A stretch of 64,000 bases of DNA from Psilocybe azurescens (Eukaryota > Basidiomycota > Agaricomycetes > Agaricales > Agrocybaceae). The stretch is from contig JAJIRX010000738.1 in NCBI GenBank assembly GCA_023853785.1, positions 124,001 to 188,000 on the forward strand, given 5' to 3'. Every line of letters starts with the position of its first letter. The first letter of the stretch is position 1. This document shows, in pieces, positions 47,250 to 59,080 of this stretch. The notes under the pieces are model-generated. The model did no database searches, had not been told where the DNA came from, and saw nothing but the letters and a program-made list of their open reading frames with translations. Both the position numbers and the translations under genes were made by a program.

Positions 47250-48814
47250 ATGTCGGTGGAAGCAGCAGGACGGACAAGAACGCTTCATAGCAAAAGATCG
47301 TTTGGAAAGTACCCCAAGATGGTGGATTCACCGGCATATGACGCGTGAGCTGAATTGCCTACATCTATATTCGCGGCTATCCATTTATCAGATGTGCAGA
47401 TCGGAGGAGGATAACGACCCGTTGACTGACGATGCCCATTCAGCCGCGTCTCTTCCGATTCCTATTTCTCGGCATGCAAATACACAACCCGCTAACCGCT
47501 CGTCTCATCTCAAACCATCCTCCGTCTCCCGCCAAAGACAACATCTCCTCTCAGACGACGAAAGTGTAGACTCCCCTACTTACGACGGAGACGTAGAATC
47601 CAGCACCACAGCAGGCCCAGACACTCCAGCCCATAAAGGCCCGACTCATCATCATCACCATCATTCGACCTCATCAACCTCCACCCTAAATACTACATTT
47701 TCTCCCTCTTCCCCCGGCACAACCCCAAGTGCAGAGCCTCTCAACCCTCTGTCCCCCGCTATGCGCCCCACAAATCCCAATTCACATCTTCCCGTATTCA
47801 TCTCTCCCCCCTGTCAACACAACAGCTACACCACTTCTCGTCACAGAAGAGCCCGCCGTCCCACTAGCTTCCAGAGAGGCCTTCAACCCCGCCGCGCTCA
47901 CCCCAGATGACATCCAGACGTTCGTGGCAAAGGCTATTCAGGGCGAAGATCATCGGCGATACAAGATCAACCCTCCTCCAGTAGATCGTCCCATTCGCGT
48001 CTATGCCGATGGTACGTTTTTTCGCCCTTGTTCTCGCCCTGCGCTCCTTCTCCCCTACGTCACTGACCTATTCATAATCACATGATAGGTGTATACGATC
48101 TCTTCCATTTTGGGTACGGCGCCTACTTTGCTCCAGTGGCTGTTTCACTTCCCCTGACATCATCCTACCCCATAGTCATGCTCTCCAACTCCGGCAGGCC
48201 AAGCTTTCATTTCCCTCTGTATACCTCCTTGTTGGCGTCAACTCCGATGAACAAGTATGGTCACACAAAGCGCGTACCGTTATGAGCCATGCTGAACGGT
48301 GAGAGATCCGATCAATTGAATACAAACGAGTAACAAGAACTCACGCAATCTGCAGGTTAGAGGCTGTAAGACATTGTCGCTGGGTCGACGAGGTCGTAGC
48401 AGAGGCACCTTGGGTCATAGACGAAGCGTTCATCAAGAAATACGAGATCGATTACGTTGCTCACGATGAAGACGCCTATGCTAGCGCTGGTCACAATGAC
48501 GTTTACGAATATGTCAAAAGTCAAGGTGAGTAAAAATAACACGCGCGTCTAATTTACCCGCGTTTTAACTGTTAATTTAATAATCTAAAGGCAAATTCAT
48601 TCCTACGCGACGCACGCCTGGCGTATCGACATCGGAACTTCTCGAGCGCATTGTCTCAGGATACCGGAACCGCGATTTCGATGAGAAACTAACGATGATG
48701 GGACACTCGGAGCTGAGGGCGGAGGGGAGTGACTACGACGGACAGAGTCGTCGGGCAAGCCGTAGCGGGAGTCCCGATGGTAGCCCAAAACTTTTGAGTG
48801 CGCCTCCAAGCTAG
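47250..48814 (+). CDS. Choline-phosphate cytidylyltransferase
   Basis: Makes CDP-choline from CTP and phosphocholine, the rate-setting step of the Kennedy pathway, on nuclear/ER membranes. The first exon starts MSVEAAGRTRTLHSKRS; a long Ser/Thr/Pro/His-rich N-terminus follows. The catalytic domain contains RPIRVYADGVYDLFHFGHA (HxGH split by an intron), LLVGVNSDEQVWSHKARTVM, CRWVDEVVAEAPWVIDEAFI, YVAHDEDAY and the signature RTPGVSTSELLERI. The second residue after RT is Pro where the family usually has Glu (RTEGVSTS). A frame jump falls at a C6 run (47806-47811); removing one C rejoins the N-terminus to ASREAFNPAALTPDDI. Ends GSPDGSPKLLSAPPS. The C-terminal region is short, with a Ser/Arg tail and no long amphipathic membrane helix evident. 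Confidence 0.92.
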
Positions 48815-49439
48815 AACCCCGAGTTGATTTACGTACGAGTGCGTCCGAGACACAGAGAAAGAGGGTCGTTAGAGGAGGAAAAGAAAAGATCGATATGGAT
48901 TGAGGTATTGTCTGCTAACGCGGGGTTGTGTCCCTGTGCAGCGCGGAAGTGCCTTGAAGTCGTAAAATCTCTATTAACCTCTTTAAATCTTTTTTATTGT
49001 ACTTTCTTCATTTAGTTGTTACTCTTTTGCTCTTTCCGGCAGCCGCTTTCCCGCCGACTGCTTCTTTGCTTCTTGCATACTTGTTATTTTAGGTTTCTTT
49101 TTTTAGATTGGGACGTGTGCCGGACAATATAAACATGATGTCCGTACATCCATCGGTACCCTGCAAGGCTTATTAAACTTGGATGTATTTGCCGACGAAT
49201 GATCATAAGTTCATGAGGTAGTGACTTTATCATACGTTGTATTCGTTAGCTCAATCGCCAAAAGACAGTCGTGAAAGGAACATTCAAGGAAGTGAGGTAG
49301 TGGTGATGTATTTTCATCGAGCATTGCGCCCAATCAATGCGCATGTAATCCTGAGTAGCGCTCGTTTTGATTCGGTGATTATGGATAGGTCTTTCCACTG
49401 TTATCCAGTTATCAAGAACAGCCGATATCGGATGAGCTG
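48815..49439. other. 3' region of the cytidylyltransferase gene
   Basis: About 620 bp with no supportable gene; probable untranslated region and spacer before the transporter relic. Confidence 0.5.
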
Positions 49440-50698
49440 AAAGCAACTCACATGAACGTTAGAGCAATAGGGAAGACCCCCGAAGCGGTCGACATCCCTA
49501 GAAAATAGAATATCCAGCCAAGATTCTAAAAATAGGCATAGGAGCAAATCTCGAAGACCGCACTCACAATGCCCACTGCGTGGAAGATGGAGGCCAGAGA
49601 TACTGAGAAAACAGCCTAAAATACGATGAAGTATTTTGATGCAATGACTTGTTTACTCGTTGCCCTGGGATTAAAATAATGCTTAGACAATACGAGAGAG
49701 TCGAGGTCGCATTGAGTTCTGCGCTTAGTGCCTGTATTTGAGTCGGAGTGTATATATAACTGAATTGCGGAAAAGACTAACCGAAGGTACACTTAAAAAA
49801 GATAAGCTAGAGCATTAGCAAAGATCCGGTCGTTCACATCGGATACGCGACGGTACGGACGGTGGCTAGCCCAGCGCTACACTCGTATGCAGAGTGTGTG
49901 GAAAAATCGGGCAGGACGAGAAGACCACGCGCAGTCAATCTCATAGCGGGGCCACAGCAGAATGGAATCGAAAACCAAGCGAATCCTCCAAGAAAGTATG
50001 CGCGTGCTGTGGTAGCTGGATTAGATGCGATGGCCCTTAATCAATATCTTGTCAATGGCTTGCATTAGTAAAATTTATTAATGGCATGTGTGTCATGATT
50101 GAACATACAGCTTGATTGCAATTAACTAGGCCAAAAGGATAGATGGCCTGCCGCTCCGAAATGGATGTACGCCACCTACGTCGAGAGTAAGACGTGCTAA
50201 ATTCCTCAAATTTAAATTGGGGATGTACTTCAGGGAAAGTGGTTATACGATTGGCGTTTATCTTGACTTTACTTGCAGTAACCGAAAAGAGTAATTTGGA
50301 CCAAGTCACCAACTGCATACCTAGCAGAAAAACATAAAATCAGAATGTGTGATTGACCCACAGGAGAAGGCCAGCTTACTAGTAGCCCCGAGACGCCCAT
50401 TACATGTGTTTGAGTGGCAGTTTATAGAAGTGTAAGAGACCACGTCCCTAACGCACAAATTGAGCCGGAATTGTATGGAATTGTCATAAAACAACTCACC
50501 CGAGCTGAAAATCCCAGAAACTACAAGACCTGTTTTGAGGGACCGACTGGCAGCAGAGAACTCAGAGGCAGAGTTGGGCGAGAAGTCCGAGAATTTGGCT
50601 TGTGTCCAAGTAATCAAGTTGATGAACACAGCGAGCCCAAAACCTAGCGCAAAGACAACAGCATAGCCAACACCCTGCGGTAGCGGTGATGCAAACAT
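49440..50698 (-). pseudogene. Decayed DUR3-like urea/polyamine active transporter
   Basis: Fragments in correct order match the sodium:solute symporter branch of fungal urea permeases. N-terminus: MFASPLPQGVGYAVVFALGF, TWTQAKFSDFSPNSASEF, SRSLKTGLVVSGI. Next: HVMGVSGLL; then YAVGDLVQITL and ASKVKINANRITTFPEV; then FLGGFAWFSIPF; then SAELNATSTLSY; and finally HAVGI and LGWIFYFLGMSTASGVFPIA. Large pieces of the usual about 650-700 residue protein are missing between blocks, stop codons and frame changes interrupt most joins, and it ends without a C-terminus near 49.44 kb. The number and type of lesions exceed single homopolymer errors, so I call it a pseudogene. Boundaries are approximate on the left. 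Confidence 0.75.
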
Positions 50699-51082
50699 GA
50701 TACAGTCAGTGGTTACAAAGATGATTTCCCAGCTCCACACATTTAACCAAGATGGCTTCCATCCAGTCCGAGAATCAACGTCAACGCGGAAGGAGCCCTC
50801 GACTCAAGTGCTCCTCCCGCCCGTTCAAGTATATGGGAAATCTCTCAAGGACCAAGTACGATATATACCGACAATAGTGAATCGACACTGTTCAAGATAT
50901 GACGGTTTCTTGACTACGATATCTTGCTCAGGACTCAGGAGGCACCTGACGACTCCTAAAAACAACGGCGTAAATGCAAGAGCATGATTTGAAAGCATAT
51001 ATACAATTCCACCCTTTCCTCTTTACTCCAGATACACAAATAGGACTGGATTGGTCGTTATTAATGAGATGCGGTGAGTGAG

Positions 51083-52035
51083 CTATTGATAAGTGGATCC
51101 TGTTGCCTCTAAGAAATGTTCCCAGAATATCTTTAGGGCGCCCGTTTCCTCTGGGAATTTCTTCGTGTCAATATCGTCTCCGTTCTCTTTCCGTCGATAC
51201 ATCCATTTGTCTGCATCGAGTAAAGCAAATAGCATGTACTCCGCACATGTCTCTTGAGTTCTGGTGATTAACCAGAGCAGGGGAGAACAAGAGGAGTTCG
51301 TAGATCGGATTAGAGGATTTCCAGCATTCCCGTGGAAACAATTCCGGGGAAAATACGTGTGAATGTGATATCTTCTTCTCCTTCAGCAAATTCTTTGTAT
51401 TAAAATCATAAGAGTAAAGCAATAAATTGGACTGATGGGCCACTCACCGCGACCATGAGATCATTATAGCTGATGCTTGCCATCATAGCTTTCCAGCCAG
51501 AGTAATGCTTCTTGAGGCCGAGGTCATCTAGGTCAAAGCCTGCGGTACGGTTAGAGCCTGCTCCCAATACCGTAAGGACACTTGCCGCCTCGCCAAGGGC
51601 CTTCGCCTTATGGAGCAAGGTAAGAGGTCATTAGTCAAGGCAAATCGTGAATAATATTTTGATGCCAGTTTGCAGTCGACCCCTCCTCTGCCATCTCACT
51701 TCCATCAAGCCAGAATACACCTGCACAACGGATGAGGAAGTTGACCCTAGATAGGCGAGATCCTTCGCAATATATGTACGTTCTTCATCAAGTTGATGTC
51801 GCATTTGACGAATTCGTATGTCGTGTGTGAGTTTTGGCAGCGTAACGGAAATGAATTCGGCAGCGGCTTGATTCCTTGCTACAATAACAGTATGGATGTG
51901 TCCATGTAGGGTTCGGGAGAGTATCTCTGCCATGGCTTGGCCGATGCCAGAGGTGGCCCATGTGATGAGCATGACCGGAGCATAGGACGGAGTGAAGGAC
52001 GCGTTGGCGTTTTGCGTTATCAAGAATGAGGGCAT
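51083..52035 (-). pseudogene. Short-chain dehydrogenase/reductase, multiply frameshifted
   Basis: Start MPSFLITQNANASFTPSYAP; the nucleotide-binding glycine motif is ATSGIGQAMAE (Rossmann TGxxxGIG with the usual TG degraded to AT). Other recognisable pieces in different frames: EFVKCDINLMKNVHI, VNFLIRCAGVFW, KYYSRFALTNDLLP, LLHKAKALGEAASVLTVLGA, DLDDLGLKKHYSGWKAMMAS, ITFTRIFPGIVSTGML, SSNPIYELLLF and the tail FPEETGALKIFWEHFLEATG ending STYQ (stop 51083). At least five frame switches occur within about 900 bp, not all at homopolymers. The family is an Agaricomycete SDR of unknown substrate. Probably a pseudogene, like its DUR3-like neighbour, though assembly error contributes an unknown share. 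Confidence 0.7.
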
Positions 52036-52789
52036 AGTAAAAGGGCATGTATGAGATCTGAGACTTCCAGACACAATTTCTTGTTGCTTTAACTAGAATT
52101 TGGAATGCTGGGGAGCACGCAGCCGACGCGACCCGCGTATTCGTGTTATCTGGGCCGTATTGTTTTTAAGTATGGTATCTCGACAACAGCGGTGTATTCA
52201 CAGAACGAGAATCGTTGGCCGACCTATACTTGAACCAGCACGACTCGAAGAATTTCTGCAATTCTGCAAGGATAATATTTGAGGGATTGGAGGTGTCGAC
52301 TATAGTAACGATGCCGCCGACGCGAAATGCGTATTCGTGTTGTCCGTGCCAAATTAGCGATGCATTTATAGGAGTGAATCCCCGTCTAAGGCCGCGCTGT
52401 CTAGGGTACGTCCAGAGAGCCTTATCATTGAATCAACATTGAATGACAATCTTGCGCAAATCTTGCGAGGATCATCTTCGAGGATGAGATGTTAATTAGA
52501 ACGACGCCACCAACGAGATGCATATAAGTAGCATGAGGTAAGTTGTAATACGGCGTGTTGGAGAGGTCTGGTCAACCTGAAGATTTACTGACAACCTCCT
52601 CGATAAATCCAGACAAGCCGTGACACGTGCAAGACATTGCCAGGCAAAGTGCTTTGAACGCCGACGGATATTAATATATTCGGGCCGGTGAACTTTAGAG
52701 ATCCTCAAGGGCGAGTTTACAACCCTCAAGTGGAAAGTTGAAAGAGCCTTACTTTGCCTATTGACCCACACGTCGAGATTGCATTCTGT
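52036..52789. other. Intergenic region upstream of the amidohydrolase gene
   Basis: About 750 bp between divergent genes. It contains about 2.5 diverged copies of a roughly 194-bp unit, listed separately, and no gene. Confidence 0.6.
52100..52530. repeat. Diverged tandem repeat of about 194 bp upstream of the amidohydrolase gene
   Basis: GCCGACGCG..GCGTATTCGTGTT occurs at 52122 and 52316, and the related GACGCCACCAACGAGATGC at about 52503. The segments between also match (AATTCTGCAAGGATAATATTTGAGG against AATCTTGCGAGGATCATCTTCGAGG, here quoted in parts). The spacing of about 192-194 bp is near one nucleosome repeat, which may be coincidence. Confidence 0.55.
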
Positions 52790-55357
52790 ATGCAGTCCAA
52801 ACACAAGCTTCAATCAGCCTCTCCGCCGACGGACAGTCGGACAACAAGAGCACGAATCAACCTGTCACAACGATGGCTGGTGGCTACAATCGCATTGGGC
52901 GTTTCGGCTCTGGTTCTCTTCAACAACAGTGCTTGGATAGGGTCGTACACTATCTGCTCTAAATCAAAGAACATATACACAGTAGATCCTTCTAATCCTA
53001 GGATCGAGTGTATTACTGTTCGAGGAAGAGAAATTTCTCAAGTTGGGAACTATGGTGAGTTTCTCAGACTTTCGAATCGGCGCATTGCTCTGAGGAGAAT
53101 TGTGGGATCATCGCGTTCTGACCCAAAAATCATCGCAGAAAGTATAGCAAGGAGCCAAATATATCTAACTGAAGCTGTGGGGCTATTGCCAAGCTGGATA
53201 ACAAGGCATATGCGAATTGGTGGCAGAATTATCCAGCTCGATGAATCCTCGGTCTTGGTTCCGGGACTGGCAGGTGCGTCGTCGCGTTATTGCGACCATT
53301 CTTTACCTTACATCCCATTTCTTTAGATGCACATGCTCATATCATTGAAAATGGGTACATGAGGCAATTGCCCTTAATGGGTTCTCAATCAATTCAAGGT
53401 AAATGCAACACGGTTTGTACAACCACCCTGCTACATAACGAAGATAGAGGTTGTGGACCGCATCAAGGCGTATATTCTCGCTCACCCTGAAGTGATGAGT
53501 GAAAAATCTCACTGGATTGAAGGAATGGGATGGGATCAGACGAAATGGCCTGGTGCACAATTCCCTACTGCGGTATGCCTGCATTCTTGCACAACCAATG
53601 TATTTGTAGCTGACTTCGTATGCAGTCGGATCTCGACGAAGATCCTTTACTGAAAGGCCGCCTTATATCGCTTACTCGCATTGACGGCCATGCGCGTTGG
53701 GTCTCATTGGCCGTTCTTGAGCTCATGCAAAAAGATATGCCCCAGAAAGTGGAGGGAGGGTTGATAGTGCGTGATAAGCAAGGGAACCCAACAGGTATAC
53801 ATTACAATATTGCATAAACGATGAGTTAACGGTTTCAATAAAGGGATATTTGTTGATAACGCGATGAGCTTGATTCCAGTGCCCCCATGGAGCGAAACCC
53901 AGCTCACAAATTTTTTCGACATGACTATCAAAGAAGCTTTATCTTATGGACTAACTTCTATCCATGACGCTGGTTCCTCGCCCGACCATATCAAATTTTT
54001 CAAAAGTATTCACACATGTAGGACTTTATTACGAGTTAACAGGTTGCTGACAACATCGTATCTTCAAGGCGGGCAGATGCTGGAACCTTGTCCGTGAGTG
54101 GCAAATCCTTATCTCTTGTTCGCGTCTTCTAATGCTTCAGGGGGTAGACTAGACTCTATATCATGGGTAAAGTCGACTCCGAAGAATACTGGGGTGATCA
54201 GATCCCCCGACTGCATGACTACGGAAAACACGGTCGACTCAATATTCGAGGTATCAAGATTGTCGCTGACGGTGAGCATGTTGTATCATAATGTCAAATT
54301 CAATTGTATTGATATCAACCTCAGGCGCCCTCGGATCATGGGGAGCTGCACTATTCAAACCTTACTCTGATAACTCCGACACCCGTGGATTGATGCTCAG
54401 CAGTCCAGACACGCTTAGTAAACTTATTCATCAATTTTGGAAGGACGGATGGCAAACGGTAAATCTCACGATCCACCCGTCTTTTCTGCATTTTCATAAC
54501 TTTCGAAGAACATACACTGCATTGGAGACAGAGCCAATCACGAGATCTTGAACATCTTTGAAGACATTATTGAAAGAAGAGGAGGCAACGTTTCTGAATG
54601 GCGTCCACGTATAGAACATGCACAGATAATCACCCCCAAAGATCTCACACGTATGAAACGACTAGGAGGTAGGTACTTCAATATTTTTAACGTAGCTGAC
54701 TTTTTGACACATTTCTACCTGCTAGTAATCGCAAGTGTCCAGCCAACACATGCGTGAGTTTCATCTTCATCCTGGAGACCACCATCGGCTGAACGAGTCT
54801 AGGACATCCGATATGTGGTTTGCAGAGACGCGACTGGGTCCACATAGGATTAAGGGTGCTTATGCTTTCCAAGCATTACTGAAGTGAGTAATACCACCCT
54901 TCCAATTTTTACATTTTTCCAAGCAACCTCGCTAGAGCCTCTCCGAGCGGAGTTCTTCCCTTAGGCTCAGACTTTCCCATTGAAGGGGTAAATCCTCTAC
55001 TGGGTTTCTACGCTGCAGTGTCCCGACTTTCCGTAGATGGTACTTCTCCACACGGTGCAGGAGGATGGTAAGTAAATGCGTGTATTCTGTTCTCATTTTT
55101 CACCGCATGACCTCTGCTTTTTCTTTTCAAGGTTCCCGGACCAACTTCTGACCAGAGAACAGGCCCTCAAAGGAATGACTTTGGACGCAGCATACGCATC
55201 TTTCGCCGAACAAAGCCTAGGGTCTCTCACCCCAGGAAAGAAAGCCGATTTTGCGGTGTTTGATAAGAATATTATGCAGGTTCCTGTTAGCGAGATTTTA
55301 GGAGCAAAGGTGATTGCGACGATAGTAGATGGCGTAGTTATGTACGGCACGCTATAA
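52790..55357 (+). CDS. Membrane-anchored amidohydrolase (YtcJ/AepA-like)
   Basis: Metal-dependent hydrolase of the amidohydrolase superfamily acting on an unknown amide or ester. Starts MQSKHKLQSASPPTDS; one hydrophobic segment (WLVATIALGVSALVLFNNSA) near residue 40 suggests a signal anchor. Then VPGLADAHAHIIENGY gives the HxH metal motif, followed by WIEGMGWDQTKWPG, RIDGHARWVSLAVLE, LTSIHDAGSSPDH, NIHCIGDRANHEILNIFED (metal His), RPRIEHAQIITP (metal His), SVQPTHATSDMWFAE, LGSDFPIEGVNPL (catalytic Asp) and GKKADFAVFDKNI. About ten introns, all frame-preserving, with no breaks seen, so this gene looks intact. Divergent from the broken SDR. An inferred role in catabolism of nitrogenous or aromatic amides is possible. 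Confidence 0.88.
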
Positions 55358-55829
55358 GTCAAGTGAGCTGCTTATCTGAATCTAAATTCTTCGATATATG
55401 GTGTCAATCTCTTCCATTTATCTCCTTTCGTTATTGGTCTCTGGTAGTTCCCCGAAGGTGTCCTACAGTGAGAATGAATTTGGCAACCAGAAGGGATGAA
55501 CATTGATGTTGGATCATGTGGCGTGTGTAGTCTCGTTTTTGGGTGAGCACGATACAAATTTAATGACGTGATATAGATCATGTACTTCCGGTGAAGCAGT
55601 TTACGAATTGCACCACTTAACATTTAAAGCTTGCTTAATACTTTACGAAACTTTACGAATAGTCCCTGTAGGGTAACCAGATACTGGTAATACTCCCGAT
55701 TACTAGAACAAGATTGCTGAAGGATTGTGCCCGTTAAAGTGCACCGATAGAACGACAAATGATATGGTAGATGGGAAAGTGGAACGATTGAAAATGAAAA
55801 TCGAAAGATGGGGGAACGAGTAAGGGGTA
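55358..55829. other. Convergent 3' region
   Basis: About 470 bp between the amidohydrolase and SRPBCC genes; AT-rich, no gene seen. Confidence 0.6.
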
Positions 55830-56487
55830 TTATTTCTTTTCGGCGTGTTTCTTCAAGCTCTCAGCAGCTCCAGCGAACCCTTTGACGAGCTTTGCGCCAG
55901 CAACAAATTTGACGATGTACGCCAGGAGTCCGCCGAATACTTCGCGGTTCTCATATTTGGTTTTCCCGGTGGCTTCGTCGATGCTCAGCGCCTGTGTGCG
56001 TACTGTGTTTAGTATGAAATGCGGGTACATCGCCGCTGTCCAAGCGACACGATAGATCTCTGGCTCCAAGGTTGATATCACGGCGTAAGCGTTGCCTTTG
56101 TCCCAGTAGCTTGGATCCTCTGGCACATCTTTCGGCGCCATGTTGGCGAGAATCTCAATATGCTTTCCTAGTTCTGGAGTCTGGTCCGTGAAGGGCAGAC
56201 GGGTGTAATCGTCAACCAGGACCATGGATCGTCTGGATAAGTTTCAGCATAGAACTGATCTCTGCCAAGTAGAAGAGGTTCACACACGCAAATGTATTCC
56301 TAGTGCAAGGATGATCCTTCAATACAACGGTCATTTACCTCGTAATTTCACTCCACCAGTCCTTGTATTTGGGAAAGTCCATGAGAATGGACCATACTTT
56401 GTCAATCGGAGCGTCGATGAGAATCGAAGACGATGCAGAGAAAACATGGTCGTTGGTGGTTAAAGGTGGCAAATTGGAAGACGACAT
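55830..56487 (-). CDS. SRPBCC (START/Bet v1-like) domain protein
   Basis: Small ligand-binding helix-grip fold of the polyketide cyclase/dehydrase type. Two exons: MSSSNLPPLTTNDHV, then FSASSSILIDAPIDKVWSIL, MDFPKYKDWWSEI typical of the family start, then after the intron VDDYTRLPFTDQTPELGKHI, EPEIYRVAWTAAMYPHFIL and YENREVFGGLLAYIVKF with a Lys-rich end (KKHAEKK). About 180 residues. An upstream non-ATG extension is open but I use the ATG at 56487, which begins just before the domain. Its partner or ligand is unknown. Confidence 0.85.
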
Positions 56488-57134
56488 GCCGAAGAAGTTT
56501 GGTTGAAGTGGCGCTGAAGATGTGGACAAGCTTTAGTATAAGCTGAATAGTAGTTGCAGCGGGGCCTAGTTAAATAGTGAGAATCGACATAAGGTTTAAA
56601 TTTATGGGTTTGTTTGGAAACAACTTGAGAAATAACGAAACTCGACGGTTGTGGGATAGTGGGAGTGTAGTGACAGCTTTCCGGCAATTCAAAAGCATTA
56701 ATTGGCCCGGTGACTTCCGGTAATCTTCAACTTAGGGGCCAAAGCCACAGATAGTAATCATTTGAATCCTGAACAAATCAAAATGAGAGCTGAAAACAAG
56801 CTATACCATGTGCATACCTACACTGCCTTCAGACTGAAAGTAGGGTAGCACCTTCCAGAGGTCAAGTGCTGTTATCCAATTCATTCATAGTTTTACCAAG
56901 CTATTCGTAAGCTAGTCATGCCAATCCGACAAACAATAACCGTTACACCAAAATGGCGCCATAAATGCACTCTGGTATCCAGCTGCTCAGATTGTATATG
57001 AAGTGATAGGCCGCCAGGCTTACACTATTGGTACTAGTCGAGGGAAAAATCAATCAGCAGGTTACAACGATAAAGAAGACAGAGTTCATCCAGTAAATGA
57101 CGTTCCAAGTGGATGCACAGCAAGAAAATCATAA
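56488..57134. other. Intergenic region
   Basis: About 650 bp between the SRPBCC gene promoter and the end of the FAD oxidoreductase gene; nothing recognised. Confidence 0.6.
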
Positions 57135-59080
57135 TCAATTATTTCCTATCTGTGTCAAATTTCCGATCCTAGTTCGTCTGACCCTCTTCTCCGTTATCAG
57201 AAAAGGTTCTGGCAGTTCGGGATCTCGTCTGTCTTCTTTGCCATCCCCTTTATTTCCCAATATCATCCGCGCCAATGCCCGTCCGCTCAGCCATGCATGC
57301 ACCATACCCTCACCGCTATAGCCCGCGCATACCCATTCCCCAGATAAAGCCAAATCACGGTGTTCACTCTCCAACGTCGATTTCTTGTTCTCCTTGGAAG
57401 CATTTGACGCGTGAGATTGTGTGGGTTCCTTCCTGGTCGAAATCGACTGAGGAACGCGCCCCACCCAAGGGTTCGCATCGGCTGAAAGGCCTACCAGGCC
57501 TGTCCATGTAGCCTTCACGCGTCCTTTCCCCATTCTACGTCTTCAGTCTTACCGGAATCATCACTTGACGAAGTTCCCTCCTCCCCCAGTGGTTGCCGAA
57601 GTACATGGGTAGGGCACCGCTTAAATATGTCTCGACGGCAAAATCGGTGCATTCGTCGTCGGAGACACCGATGACATCCATCAAGGCGGCCTCGCTGGTC
57701 CCTCCGAGCATGGCGCCCCCGCCGAACATAAATTCGCCCGCTGTGGGCAGGGAAGATTTAGGCGCTAGCGTTTCACTGCTATCAATAAGTTTCGTCGGCA
57801 GATCGGTAGGGGAAGGGAGAAGCTGTGTCAGGTAATCATAAGATGTTTCCTCGTGTCCGGGGTAGAACACGAACGCTCGCGAGCCAGTCCAATCGGACGT
57901 GCTAGGCGCCTTGGGATTGTCGAGGTTATCGAGAACAGACAGCCCCTTCCCTGGTCTTTGACTTGACATGTGTGCCTTGAAAGGGACGATTTTCTCTCGT
58001 AAACCGGGAAGAAGATGCGATGACCATGCGTTCGTGGCGTGGATGATATGCTGTGCTTTTATTTCACCCTTGGGTGTCGATATGACATATGTGCCGTTTT
58101 CGGTCGTAATTCCGGTGCAGGGTGTTCGCGTATGTAATTGGAAACTGGATATAGGGATCAATAAGTGTTGTGAGCGTCGTTGATTGAGAGAGACAGGTAC
58201 AGAAGGGCGTACTTGGTAAATTCATCGAGAAGCTTGGAAAGAATGCCAGTGACGAGACGATACGGGTGAATAGACGCCCCGGGCTTAATGATCAATCCGA
58301 TAATTGAAGTAGCTAATTGCAGCTCCTATGGAAAAGAGTAAAATTAGTTTCCCACTGGCTCGAGAAATGCGGTAGTACTGACCTCAATGGCATCACGCTC
58401 CTCAATAATCCCAAACCTTTCGCCTATAGCCTTGGGAACTTCTTTCAAGAACGCATTTAACTCGTCTGTTGCCGTCTTAAACAGTCCAGGCTGGAGAAAC
58501 GCGTCGAAATTGTCAACAAGCCTTGCTTGGGATTCGTCCAATAGTCCTTCTGCCTTTGCAACCTCGATAAGGGTTGTGATATGAGCTAAGCGGAACTGCA
58601 GAATTTGCAAGGCCACAGTGGCACCATGCGCTTTCTTCAATCGAAAATACTCGTTGTATATAATGGGAGACGCATGTCCGCCGTTTCTGAAAAAACGAAA
58701 TGTTTGAGAAAAAATGTTAAAACGTTATATTTGATATTCCTTGCTCACCTGCCTGTTGCACCTGAACAGGTGTCTCTAGCCTCGAGCATGACAATATTTA
58801 GAGGTTTTGACCGCGACTTTGAGAGCTCGAGTAAAGCTTTGGCAATTGAAGTGCCAGTAATGCCACTTCCAATGATGACAATGTCAGTACACTGAGGTAA
58901 CTCTGCGTCTCGTCCATGGTGGGCAATGGGAGATAAGGGAATGGTCCAATATGAAATAGAAGAATTAAGTCGAGGAATTCCAGGCGATAGAGATATGCGT
59001 TTGGAAACTGCCTCGTAGTCTCTTAAAACAGATTGAAATGTTTGAAAAACAGTTCGAATCGTAGACAAAATGGCGCCCAT
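57135..59080 (-). CDS. FAD-dependent oxidoreductase (DAO family)
   Basis: Glycine/D-amino-acid/sarcosine oxidase-type flavoenzyme; substrate unknown. Start MGAILSTIRTVFQTF; dinucleotide-binding motif DIVIIGSGITGTSIAKALLE, then MLEARDTCSGATGRNGGHAS across an intron (the ATGRNGG segment is typical of fungal DAO proteins), IKPGASIHPYRLV, HIIHATNAWSSHLLPGL and VPFKAHMSSQRP. A C-terminal FAD contact region has WVCAGYSGEGMVHAWLSGRA. The frame is lost twice in 60 bp: at a C5 run (57583-57587) and a C4 run (57528-57531); adding one base at each gives a continuous segment through EWGKGRVKATWTGLVGLSAD. Ends TQIGNN. About 540 residues. Confidence 0.88.

Noticed and set aside
57520..57560. An 18-nt intron (GTAAGA..TAG) in the FAD oxidoreductase gene
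   Set aside because: Too short to splice and its removal does not restore frame; two one-base run errors give a family-typical segment instead.
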